DNA of 51,655 nucleotides, taken from the NCBI GenBank assembly GCA_045132495.1, contig JBGUSK010000118.1, positions 1 to 51,655 of the forward strand. Reading direction: 5' to 3'. The notes below the pieces were generated by a model. That model was not told where the DNA came from. It worked only from the letters and a program-made list of their open reading frames with translations, and did no database searches. A program made the translations under genes and the position numbers. This document shows positions 25,245-32,624 of the stretch, piece after piece. Positions within the stretch are counted from its first letter, which is position 1. The number at the start of each line of letters is the position of its first letter. This DNA is from UBA11524 sp045132495 (GTDB taxonomy: Bacteria > Bacillota > Clostridia > Christensenellales > Aristaeellaceae).

Positions 25245-27074
25245 TTACTCAGCAACAAACGCGAAGGTGCCCAGCTGCTCGGCGGTGAAGACAATCTGAC
25301 CGTCGATCACCTCATAGGGAACTTCGACCATCGTGCCGTCCTCCAGGATCAGCATCAGCTTCAGGCCTTCAACAGCGGACAGGTCCTCCTCGGTCAGCGC
25401 CAGCGTCACGGTCATGGCCGCTTCGGGCTGAACAGCCTCGCCATCCTCCATGTAGGCTACGCTGAACACCTTGGCCGCAGAGACTTTCTCAGGCAGCTGG
25501 ATAGCGGTTTCCGCCTCCATGTCCACGTCGGTCACCTGCAGGCCGTCGGTCACAGGAGCCGCTTCGGCAGCCTGCTCGGTCTGCTCCACAGGCTGCTCCG
25601 CCTGCTTCTCGATCTTGTTCTTGTAATCGCAGCGGGAGCAGCTCTCCAGGATGTAGTCGCCCATATCCTTGCTGGTCAGGTCATGGCCCTTGGCGGGGAT
25701 GGACTGGGTGCTGTGCTCCTTGCCACAGAGGTTGCAGTAGTTCACGCGGATGCCGTCCTCGGTGCAGGTGGCTGCCTTGGGCACCTTGTACCAGTGGGTA
25801 TGCTCACACTGCTTCTGCTTGCCGCAGACGTCGCAGTCGTTATCGTTCTCGTCGGCGTAGACATGCTCCTCAGCAGCAGCCTCATAGCCGCAGACGTCGC
25901 ACTTGGCAGCGTGGGTGGTGTTGCTCGTCTTATAGGTGATGGTATGCGCTTCCTCAGTGGAGGTCTCGCCGCAGACGGCACACTCGGTGCAATGGCCGCC
26001 CTCGGTGTAGCCCCAAGTCAGCTTAACAGACTCAAGCGCCTCGCCGCATCGGGCGCAGGTCACGTCATGCTTGCTACCATTGGGCGTGCAGACGGTTTCG
26101 CCATCATGCTCACATTCGCGCAGCAGGCCGCAGACGTCGCATTCCAGATCGTTGCCATCAGTGTAGGTGTGCTCTTCCTTCTCCTCCGCCCAGCCGCAGA
26201 CGGTACACTCGGCCCGGTGGGTGTCGGCAGTGGTGCTGTACTTGTAGTTGTGGGGCGTTTCGTTAGCGCCCTCCTTGCCGCACTCAGGGCATTCGGCGAA
26301 GTGGCCGGTCTTGCCGCTGGGGCGGGCTTCCTCGGGGATCCAATCCAGGTCGCAGGATTCCAGCGTCTCGCCGCAGTCATTGCAGACATGATTGCACTTG
26401 CCGCCGGAGATGGCGCTGGTGGTCTCGCCGTGGATGACGGTCAAGTCGGCAGAACCGCACACATCGCACTCGCCGTCCTTGTCGGCGCAATTCTCGTAGC
26501 AATCTTCCTTCCAGGTCCAGTAGCCGCAGACGTAGCAGCTTGTGCCGTGGAAACCATCGCCGCCGCCCATGGCCGCGTAGTGGCTGCCGTTATGGGTATA
26601 GCCGCAGTCAGAGCAGGTGAAGGAGCAGCCGTCCGCGCCGTTGGCAGAGCCGGAGCCCATGCCGGTGTGGAACTCCGGCGTGCCGTTCGCACCGAAGCAA
26701 TACCAGCAGCCCATGTCATGGAACAGCTTGTTGCCATTATCCATGGCAATAGGCTCGTAGGTGCCGACCACTACACCGCAGCCGCAGGTGACAACATGCT
26801 TGCCGCCCTCGACCCTGCAGGTCGGATCGTCAAAGTGGTAGTTATTCTCCTTGCCAGCGGTGGAGCCGCACCAATCACAGGCGGTGTCACCGTCGTCACA
26901 GGAGTCGGCGCATTCTTCTTTGCCATTATCCTCACCGCAGACATTGCAGATGTGGCTGTGGGTGCCGTCCGTATTGGGGACGAGCCCTAAATCTCGGTGG
27001 TCACATTCCGCCATCGCAGCCGTGCACAGCAGGCACAGCGCCAAGGCCAGGAGCAGGGGGAACCATTTACGCAT
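25245..27074 (-). CDS. Secreted CxxC-repeat protein
   Basis: A 609-residue exported protein (MRKWFPLLLALALCLLCTAAMA leader). Residues about 25-480 contain more than twenty CxxC or CxxCG pairs in variable-length repeats, such as CDVCG, CTVCG and CPECG, many preceded by His or by EEH-YAD phrases. One C-terminal repeat, TCTEDGIRVNYCNLCGKEHS, has the form widely seen in clostridial surface proteins. A beta-rich domain (about 500-609) follows. Cys pairs may bind metal or form disulfides. No sorting signal or anchor is visible. Start ATG 27074 has TAGGAGGTTTTCCT before it. The function is not known. Confidence 0.85.
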   Translation of the reverse strand: MRKWFPLLLALALCLLCTAAMAECDHRDLGLVPNTDGTHSHICNVCGEDNGKEECADSCDDGDTACDWCGSTAGKENNYHFDDPTCRVEGGKHVVTCGCGVVVGTYEPIAMDNGNKLFHDMGCWYCFGANGTPEFHTGMGSGSANGADGCSFTCSDCGYTHNGSHYAAMGGGDGFHGTSCYVCGYWTWKEDCYENCADKDGECDVCGSADLTVIHGETTSAISGGKCNHVCNDCGETLESCDLDWIPEEARPSGKTGHFAECPECGKEGANETPHNYKYSTTADTHRAECTVCGWAEEKEEHTYTDGNDLECDVCGLLRECEHDGETVCTPNGSKHDVTCARCGEALESVKLTWGYTEGGHCTECAVCGETSTEEAHTITYKTSNTTHAAKCDVCGYEAAAEEHVYADENDNDCDVCGKQKQCEHTHWYKVPKAATCTEDGIRVNYCNLCGKEHSTQSIPAKGHDLTSKDMGDYILESCSRCDYKNKIEKQAEQPVEQTEQAAEAAPVTDGLQVTDVDMEAETAIQLPEKVSAAKVFSVAYMEDGEAVQPEAAMTVTLALTEEDLSAVEGLKLMLILEDGTMVEVPYEVIDGQIVFTAEQLGTFAFVAE

Positions 27075-27182
27075 AGGAAAACCTCCTAACATTTATCGGA
27101 TTACATTTATATTCGTTTTTTTCTCTCCTGCCGATTCCCAAAGAAAATTTTTGTCAGATTGTTCGGGTTTGGGGCACGACAA

Positions 27183-27212
27183 AAGGCGTGCAGTTTTGGG
27201 GCTGCACGCCTT
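27183..27212 (-). terminator. Terminator after the glycosyltransferase gene
   Basis: AAGGCGTGCAG/CTGCACGCCTT (27183-27193 with 27202-27212) forms an 11-base-pair stem. The plus strand reads TTGATTTGTTTGGG after it. On the minus strand it is followed by TTTTGTCG. The same stem sequence occurs at 25201. Confidence 0.75.
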
Positions 27213-27225
27213 GATTTGTTTGGGT

Positions 27226-29397
27226 TTATCCCAGCTTTTCCAGCGCCGCGCGGGTCATGTCGCCCCTGCGGAGCTTCTCGCCCCATGCGCGGGCAGAAGC
27301 GGCCATTTCGGTGTATTCCTCTGCCGTCAGCGCTCCAATGGCACGGGGGATCTGGTCGATGGAGTCCACCACCAGACCCAGCTTATTCTCCCGGACATAG
27401 TCCGCCATTGCCGACCACTTCCAAACGATCACCGGCATACCCTGAGTCAGGTACAGGCTGATCACCCGAGGGGATGTGAGCATCATGTAAGCGCCCTGTG
27501 CGCCGGAAACCACACGGGTGCTCATCCCTGCCCAGCACAGGCCGAAGGAGCCCTCCAGGCCCTCGTATTTTCCGCCGTGGTAGATGATATCAGTGCGCTT
27601 GGCCTTGCCCTTCCAGCTGTCTCCAAAGAGGTGCCACTGCACCTTGCCGCGGGGCAGATCGTGGAGGTAGCGGCTGCGCTTGCGGGTCAGGTTCCCCGCC
27701 ACGCACACGGACATTTCCAGCGTGCGCTCAGGGATGGGCGCATCTGTCAGGCGGTCGAAGAGCTGCAATTCGACGACCGCATCCTCCTGCACACCCTGTC
27801 CGGCAATATAGTCCGCCATACGTCCTGTATGGACGATCACCCGGTCAAAGCGGGGCAGCAGCTCCTGATCGCTCCATCGTGCATCCTCATCCTCCAGACG
27901 ACGCAGGCTGTCCAGATCATGAACGAAGGCAGCAGTCTTCGCGCCCTTCCACTGCAGGAGGTGCAGGGCATACCGGGCAATGGGCGCAGCCTTCTGCGGA
28001 TACCAGGGGTACTGCACCAGCAGCAGATCGCCATGGTGGAGCTTGAAGAACAGCTTGCCCCAGGTCAGCAGCACCTGCCCCATTTGGGGGATATGCTGCC
28101 ACCACTTGTCGATCTTCCTTTCCGGCGGCGGATTGATCAGCACATAGCCCTCTTCCGCCGCGATGCGCTGCACATCTCCGCGAGCCTGTTCGGTCAACGG
28201 ATCATCCTTGGTGAATGTCTGCGCATGCAGCAGGAAACGCCGTTTGAAGGAGGGTTTCTCCGTCACCAGCTGCTCAAAGCGCTGCGTCAGGCGTTCTGCG
28301 GCCTCGGAGAGTTCGTGTCCGGCGCGGGTGATATCTGGTGTGGTATCTGGACGGACTGCCTCCGGAAGGCTCTCCAACACGTCCAGCATGCGCTCTGCCC
28401 ATACGTCCGGATCCTCCGGCTCCAGGAAGGTCACTTGATCGGTGATCTTCGCCGCCCGGGGAAATGCGTCGGAGAGCAGGCAGGGCAAACCCGCCGCCTG
28501 TGCTTCCACCGCCGCCATGCCAAGCCCCTCAAAGCGAGAGGGCATCGCAAACAGGTCGACCGCCTGCAGCAGGCGGGACACATCATCCCGCTGGCCGAGG
28601 AAGAGCACCTCGTTCTCCACGCCCAGCTCAACAGCCTTGGCTTCCAGGGTCAGCAGGTTCGGGCCGTCGCCCACCAGCATCAGCCGGGCGCGGGGCTCGC
28701 GGGTATGAAGGCGGGCAAAGGCCTCCAGGAGGAAGGCGTGGTTCTTCTGGTACTGCAATCGGCCGACATGGCCCACAACCAGACAGTCCTGCAAGCCATA
28801 ATGGGCTCGTACCTCATCGCGGACAGCTGCATCAAAGCGGTATGCCGCCGCATCGATGGCATGGGGGACGATGGTGAAGGGCAGATCCATTGCCGGGCAT
28901 GCCCAACGGGCCGATTCCTCCGAGCAGGCCCAGAGCACATTGGCATACCTCGCCAGACCGCGCCGCTGAGCCCGGTGGAGCACTCCCCATCCCTTGCCCG
29001 CCAGGGAGGGATCCATATTCTGAGGCATATGACTGTGGGCGATGCGCACGGGGATGCCGTACTCCGCCGCAAGCTTGAGGGGCGTCATGTCGTTGAACAT
29101 GCACTCGTTGTCCCAGATCACGTCGTATTCCCTGGCATGCTGCTCAAAGAAGGCGCGGATCTCCCGGTAATACTTCACCGGGTCCTCACTGCGGCAGGGG
29201 ATCACATAGGTTTTGCCGATGCTGCCGCGTTTCTCGGGGTAGGCAGCGTCCGCATAGCGGGACAGGAAATCAAAGCGGACACGGCGCTTGTCGATGCATC
29301 CGCAGTAGGACATCAGGAAGTTTTCCACGCCGCCGGCGGTGGACGTCATGCCAACCGTCAGCACCCGCACAGGGGTCTGGCCATCTGCTGGCTTCAT
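27226..29397 (-). CDS. Two-domain glycosyltransferase (GT4 + Gtf3-like)
   Basis: A 723-residue cytoplasmic protein. The N-terminal half (about 10-370) is a GT-B GT4-type transferase: GGVENFLMSY donor-loop region, GHVGRLQYQKNH and the E-x7-E motif region PSRFEGLGMAAVEAQAAGLP. The C-terminal half (about 400-720) resembles Gtf3/galactofuranosyltransferase-like enzymes: LLLVQYPWYPQKA, FVHDLDSLR and GFGLCW-like SFGLCWAGMST with NGSPRVISLYLT-type TSPRVISLYLTQGMPVIVW. The two domains probably add successive sugars to a surface polysaccharide or glycoprotein. Start ATG 29397 has TTTGGGAGG eight bases before it; the longer upstream frame lies in the promoter. It has its own promoter and stands alone. 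Confidence 0.9.
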   Translation of the reverse strand: MKPADGQTPVRVLTVGMTSTAGGVENFLMSYCGCIDKRRVRFDFLSRYADAAYPEKRGSIGKTYVIPCRSEDPVKYYREIRAFFEQHAREYDVIWDNECMFNDMTPLKLAAEYGIPVRIAHSHMPQNMDPSLAGKGWGVLHRAQRRGLARYANVLWACSEESARWACPAMDLPFTIVPHAIDAAAYRFDAAVRDEVRAHYGLQDCLVVGHVGRLQYQKNHAFLLEAFARLHTREPRARLMLVGDGPNLLTLEAKAVELGVENEVLFLGQRDDVSRLLQAVDLFAMPSRFEGLGMAAVEAQAAGLPCLLSDAFPRAAKITDQVTFLEPEDPDVWAERMLDVLESLPEAVRPDTTPDITRAGHELSEAAERLTQRFEQLVTEKPSFKRRFLLHAQTFTKDDPLTEQARGDVQRIAAEEGYVLINPPPERKIDKWWQHIPQMGQVLLTWGKLFFKLHHGDLLLVQYPWYPQKAAPIARYALHLLQWKGAKTAAFVHDLDSLRRLEDEDARWSDQELLPRFDRVIVHTGRMADYIAGQGVQEDAVVELQLFDRLTDAPIPERTLEMSVCVAGNLTRKRSRYLHDLPRGKVQWHLFGDSWKGKAKRTDIIYHGGKYEGLEGSFGLCWAGMSTRVVSGAQGAYMMLTSPRVISLYLTQGMPVIVWKWSAMADYVRENKLGLVVDSIDQIPRAIGALTAEEYTEMAASARAWGEKLRRGDMTRAALEKLG

Positions 29398-29437
29398 ATC
29401 GCATTCCTCCCAAAGGGGGCTATTTTTATCCAATGAT

Positions 29438-29466
29438 ATCATATCATGTTTCCCCCCTAAACGCAA
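29438..29466 (-). promoter_or_regulatory. Promoter of the glycosyltransferase gene
   Basis: Minus-strand TTGCGT (29461-29466), 17 bases, then TATGAT (29438-29443). It lies just past the cotJC terminator. Confidence 0.65.
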
Positions 29467-29472
29467 GGATGC

Positions 29473-29501
29473 AAAAGGCGCTCCGCATTCCGCGGAGCGC
29501 C
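29473..29501 (-). terminator. Terminator of the cotJ operon
   Basis: A perfect ten-base-pair stem GGCGCTCCGC/GCGGAGCGCC with a five-base loop is followed by TTTT on the minus strand, 14 bases after the cotJC stop. Confidence 0.88.
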
Positions 29502-29514
29502 GGAGCTGTCAGCG

Positions 29515-30171
29515 TCAGTCGTTACAGGCACAGTTCTTCTTTTTGCAGCCGCAGCCATTGCCGGTGCAGTTGCTCTCAAAGGGCAGGCTCAGATTAAAGG
29601 CGTAGAAGTTCTTCTCGTCCAGCTGATCCTTGACCATTTCGAGGCCCTCAGCGAAGCGCTGGTAGTGAACGATCTCCCGCTGGCGCAGGTAGCGCAGCAC
29701 GTCGATCACGTCCGGGTCGTCCGCCTGGAGAAGCAGGTTCTCGTAGGTGGTGCGGGCCTTCTGCTCTGCTGCGATATCCTCATGCAGGTCGGTGATTGCA
29801 TCGCCCTTGGACTGCATGGCAGCAGCGTGATAGGGGTGGCCGCCGGCAGAAGTGGGGTACACGCCGACGCCATGATCCACGAAATACGCGTCGAAGCCGG
29901 CCTTGGTGATATCGTCGCAGCTCAGGTTGCGGGTCAGCTGCTGGATCATCGCGCCCACGATCTCCAGATGGCCAAGTTCTTCCACGCCAATGTCCGTCAG
30001 CAGACCCTTGAGCTCGCCGCAGGGCATGGTGTAGCGCTGGCTGAGATAACGCAGCGACGCGCCCAGCTCGCCGTCCGGACCGCCGTACTGGCTGATGATG
30101 CGTGCAGCCATCTTCGGGTCAGGCCGGGCGATGCGCACAGGGTACTGCAGCTTCTTTTCATACACAAACAT
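29515..30171 (-). CDS. cotJC: Spore coat protein CotJC (manganese-catalase family)
   Basis: A 218-residue four-helix ferritin-like protein. Metal-ligand pairs are visible: the EELGHLE motif near residue 64 and REIVHYQRF near 169, with ENED-type EDIAAEQKAR between them. This is the manganese-catalase fold of CotJC, a coat protein made in the mother cell. The last 20 residues (NCTGNGCGCKKKNCACND) are Cys-rich, echoing the preceding gene product, and may cross-link in the coat. It starts 25 bases after the CotJA-CotJB fusion with AAGGAGG. In Bacillus subtilis cotJ genes are sigma-E dependent; the same control is likely but was not read here. Confidence 0.95.
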   Translation of the reverse strand: MFVYEKKLQYPVRIARPDPKMAARIISQYGGPDGELGASLRYLSQRYTMPCGELKGLLTDIGVEELGHLEIVGAMIQQLTRNLSCDDITKAGFDAYFVDHGVGVYPTSAGGHPYHAAAMQSKGDAITDLHEDIAAEQKARTTYENLLLQADDPDVIDVLRYLRQREIVHYQRFAEGLEMVKDQLDEKNFYAFNLSLPFESNCTGNGCGCKKKNCACND

Positions 30172-30195
30172 GTCGCATATCCTCCTTCATTCCCG

Positions 30196-31161
30196 TTAGT
30201 CGCCGCACTGACAGTCATATTCCCAGGGCCAGGGATTCTTGACCCAGTTCCATACGTTCGTGCAGCACTCGTCGGTGAGGAAGGTGGTGGCGTAGTTCTC
30301 TTCCTCTGCCTCATTGCACAGCTTGCAGAAGAGCGCGAGGGCTTCCTTGTCGTTGGGATGGGTGTTCAGGTAGAGGCGCATTTCCCAGGCCGCGAAGGCT
30401 GCCTGCTGCTTACAGGTGCCGCAGTTTTTGTCGTAAGGGCAATAGCCGTTCATGGGCTTGTGCAGCTCGGGGAAGAGCGTTCCTGCCCGCAGCGCGCTCT
30501 CGGACTCGAAGACGTCGTCGATCTCCTGCCGCTGCACGTTCACCATGCCCACCTTGCGGTTCTTGCCGGAGCGGGCGTAGGTGGTGACGTTGTCATTGTC
30601 CTTGTTGCAGCCGCAGTTGGAGCGATTCCAGGAGTAGTCCTTTCCATCATCCTTTTTGCAGCCGCAATCACCGGAACGGCTGCGGTTTTCATACTTGTTT
30701 TCATCGCACCCGCAATCCTTCTCACAGCTGTTGCTGCTGCGGTTACGGCTGCGGACGCAAGTCTCGCACTGGCAGTCGTCGCGGCCGGTGCAGGCGGAGC
30801 AGCCACGTTGATAGGCGCACTCGCACTCATCACGCTTCTGACAGCCATTGTTTCGGCCACGATCATTGCCCGTGCGCTCGTCCTGATCGCGGTCGTACTG
30901 GCAGTCACAGTCATTCCTGCGGATATAGGTATTCTGGTCGCAGTACTCAACTTTACGGCTGTCGTTGCAGCGATCACACTGGCAGCCGTCATTGCTGCGG
31001 GAACGGGCGTCGCTCTTCCCGCGCTCGTCACAGCCGCGTTCGTCGGTCCGGCGATTCCGGCGGCCATAGTTCTGCTGATACTGATCGCAGCAATTGAAAT
31101 CCCAGTTATCCGTCACAGGTACAAAGCCCTGATAGCAGCCATTCTTGCCTTTATTCTGCAT
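30196..31161 (-). CDS. cotJA-cotJB: CotJA-CotJB fusion with Cys-rich N-terminal extension
   Basis: A 321-residue protein. The C-terminal 115 residues contain both small coat proteins in order: CotJA (VGMVNVQRQ... SALRAGTLFPELHKPM) and then CotJB (QQAAFAAWEMRLYLNTHPND, followed by NVWNWVKNPWPWEYD). In other spore formers these are separate genes next to cotJC. Residues 1-200 are a hydrophilic, probably disordered stretch rich in Cys, Asn, Asp and Arg with CQCDRC, CDCQYD, CECAYQRGC and CGCDENK motifs. This could form disulfide or metal cross-links in the coat. ATG 31161 is chosen because GAGGAAG lies ahead of it. cotJC follows at once, which supports the assignment. Confidence 0.92.
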   Translation of the reverse strand: MQNKGKNGCYQGFVPVTDNWDFNCCDQYQQNYGRRNRRTDERGCDERGKSDARSRSNDGCQCDRCNDSRKVEYCDQNTYIRRNDCDCQYDRDQDERTGNDRGRNNGCQKRDECECAYQRGCSACTGRDDCQCETCVRSRNRSSNSCEKDCGCDENKYENRSRSGDCGCKKDDGKDYSWNRSNCGCNKDNDNVTTYARSGKNRKVGMVNVQRQEIDDVFESESALRAGTLFPELHKPMNGYCPYDKNCGTCKQQAAFAAWEMRLYLNTHPNDKEALALFCKLCNEAEEENYATTFLTDECCTNVWNWVKNPWPWEYDCQCGD

Positions 31162-31162
31162 A

Positions 31163-31230
31163 CAAAAAGCACTTCCTCGCATTGGTTGGTGGGGGCGAAC
31201 CCCTGCTTCAACCTATGCCGACGAAGTGCT
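31163..31230 (-). ncRNA. Rod-like structured RNA overlapping the cotJ ribosome site
   Basis: Minus-strand RNA folds into AGCACUUC/GAAGUGCU (outer stem, 8 bp), GCAU/AUGC, GGUUG/CAACC and GGGG/CCCC around a UUCG tetraloop, with asymmetric internal loops between. The outer 3' strand (31168-31175) contains part of the GAGGAAG ribosome site of the CotJA-CotJB gene and is followed by UUUUU right before its ATG. It can act as the terminator of the upstream gene and as a lid on cotJ translation. Its family is not recognised. Confidence 0.65.
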
Positions 31231-31237
31231 TGTGTGC

Positions 31238-31819
31238 TTATTCGATCCGGTCGTATCCGAAGTGGCTGACGATCCTCTCCGCGGTCTCCTCGGGCGACAA
31301 ACTTGTGTTGTCAATGCGCAGATAGCGCTCCGGCGCAATACCCAGCAATTCCACAATTTCGCCCGGCTCGGACACGCAGCGGTACTTATCCTCCGCGGAC
31401 AGCATCCGCATCTCGGACAATTCCACATCCCGCTTGGATGCCTTCTCCTTCAGGCGATTCTCCGTGCGGTTGCGGACAAGGCGCACATCCTGCGGGCAGA
31501 TCAGCTCCACATAGTCCACCTGCGCGCCCGCATCCTCATAGAGCTTGGTCAGCGCGCGGACGTACTCCGTGTCGCAGGGCACGTCGAAGGCCCAGATGAA
31601 GGTGAAGATGAGACCGTAATTATCGGTTTTGGCAAACTCCTCGAACACCACCTGGCGCAGGCGTTGCGTCACCGCGCCGTTGTACGCGCCGAAAAGCTCG
31701 ATCACCGGCTCGATGGTCATGTGGTTGTGAAAGAGCTTCAGGGGCGTGATGCGGTTGACGGCCTGGCCGACGGTCATCTTGCCCGCCGCGTGGGCGCCGA
31801 AGATAAAGAGCAGCTTCAT
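31238..31819 (-). CDS. P-loop kinase-like protein (shikimate-kinase/AAA-like)
   Basis: A 193-residue cytoplasmic protein. The P-loop is FIFGAHAAGKMTVG at residues 6-19. Later segments resemble the nucleotide kinase fold: NHMTIEPVIELFG, FTFIWAFD and a C-terminal lid with RNRTENRLKEKASKRD. Related proteins are annotated as shikimate kinase-like or AAA family without a known substrate. ATG 31819 overlaps the stop of the isomerase gene (ATGA), so the pair is coupled. The structured RNA at 31163 follows its stop by eight bases. Confidence 0.85.
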   Translation of the reverse strand: MKLLFIFGAHAAGKMTVGQAVNRITPLKLFHNHMTIEPVIELFGAYNGAVTQRLRQVVFEEFAKTDNYGLIFTFIWAFDVPCDTEYVRALTKLYEDAGAQVDYVELICPQDVRLVRNRTENRLKEKASKRDVELSEMRMLSAEDKYRCVSEPGEIVELLGIAPERYLRIDNTSLSPEETAERIVSHFGYDRIE

Positions 31820-32622
31820 CGGGTGGTCTCCTTTCTGATCCGTTCCAGGCTGGTGTTCATTTCGTCATAGCGGATGGAGCCATCCCCGTTGACGGCGGTG
31901 GCTTCGCAGGTGAAATCGCCGGTATAGCCCATCTCCCGCACAAAGGCGAAGAACCTGTCAAAGTCGATATGCCCCTTGCCCAGCTGCCTGACGTTCATGT
32001 TGGCCCAATCCATGTGGCCGCCGGCGTAGTCGTTGACGTGGAAGTGCCGGATATGCGGCCAGAGCCAGGCATTCTCCGGCTTGTAAAGCTCCTCTTCCTG
32101 GCTGTGGAAGGCCGCCATCTTGGTGTCGTAGGTGAAGGCGATGTCGGGGTAGGCATCCACCAGCGTGTGCATGTGGGTCATGGGATCGCGGGTGTTGCAC
32201 AGCACGTTCTCCACGGTGAGGAGGAGGCCGTATTCCTCCGCGATGTCCCGCAGAACGGGGTACGCCGCGATGTTGCGCTCGATGTGCTGATCGGACGCAC
32301 GGCCCGACCACAGGTGCAGCACCAGCAGATCAGCGCCGATGGCCTTCGCCAGCTCGCAGTCCGCGCGGAACAGAGGCACGGCCTCCTCCATCTGCCCGAG
32401 GCTGACCCACTCGCCGATGTGCTTGGTCATGTGGAACACGGGGACGGAAAAGTCCACCAGCGTCCGTTTCAGCGGTTCAACATGACCCTCATACCAGCTC
32501 TGGTACATCATGAATTCGATGCCGTCGCACTTCATCTGTGGGACGATCGTACGCAGCTGAGTGTAGTCGCGGTTGTTGCGCCTTGTAAGGAGTGCTCCGG
32601 TGGAGCACAGGATTCTGCTCAT
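31816..32622 (-). CDS. TIM-barrel sugar phosphate isomerase/epimerase-like protein (AP_endonuc_2 family)
   Basis: A 268-residue protein of the xylose-isomerase-like TIM-barrel superfamily. Conserved metal-site regions are visible: LLTVENVLC (Glu), AFTYDTKMAAFH (Asp/His), HIRHFHVNDY and the last strand FTCEATAVN with Glu. Members isomerise or epimerise small sugars such as inosose or hydroxypyruvate. Start ATG 32622 is used because AAGGAACAG precedes it; the earlier in-frame ATG at 32670 lies inside the rarA coding region. It follows rarA by two bases. Confidence 0.88.
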   Translation of the reverse strand: MSRILCSTGALLTRRNNRDYTQLRTIVPQMKCDGIEFMMYQSWYEGHVEPLKRTLVDFSVPVFHMTKHIGEWVSLGQMEEAVPLFRADCELAKAIGADLLVLHLWSGRASDQHIERNIAAYPVLRDIAEEYGLLLTVENVLCNTRDPMTHMHTLVDAYPDIAFTYDTKMAAFHSQEEELYKPENAWLWPHIRHFHVNDYAGGHMDWANMNVRQLGKGHIDFDRFFAFVREMGYTGDFTCEATAVNGDGSIRYDEMNTSLERIRKETTR

Positions 32623-32624
32623 AC

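Noticed and set aside
25683..26990. Hydrophobic plus-strand frame resembling a membrane protein
   Set aside because: Artefact of reading CxxC codons in reverse; the minus-strand gene has a signal peptide and ribosome site.
29665..31269. 534-codon plus-strand frame with apparent membrane helices
   Set aside because: Antisense to cotJC and the Cys-rich fusion; the hydrophobic look comes from reversed Cys, Asn and Asp codons.
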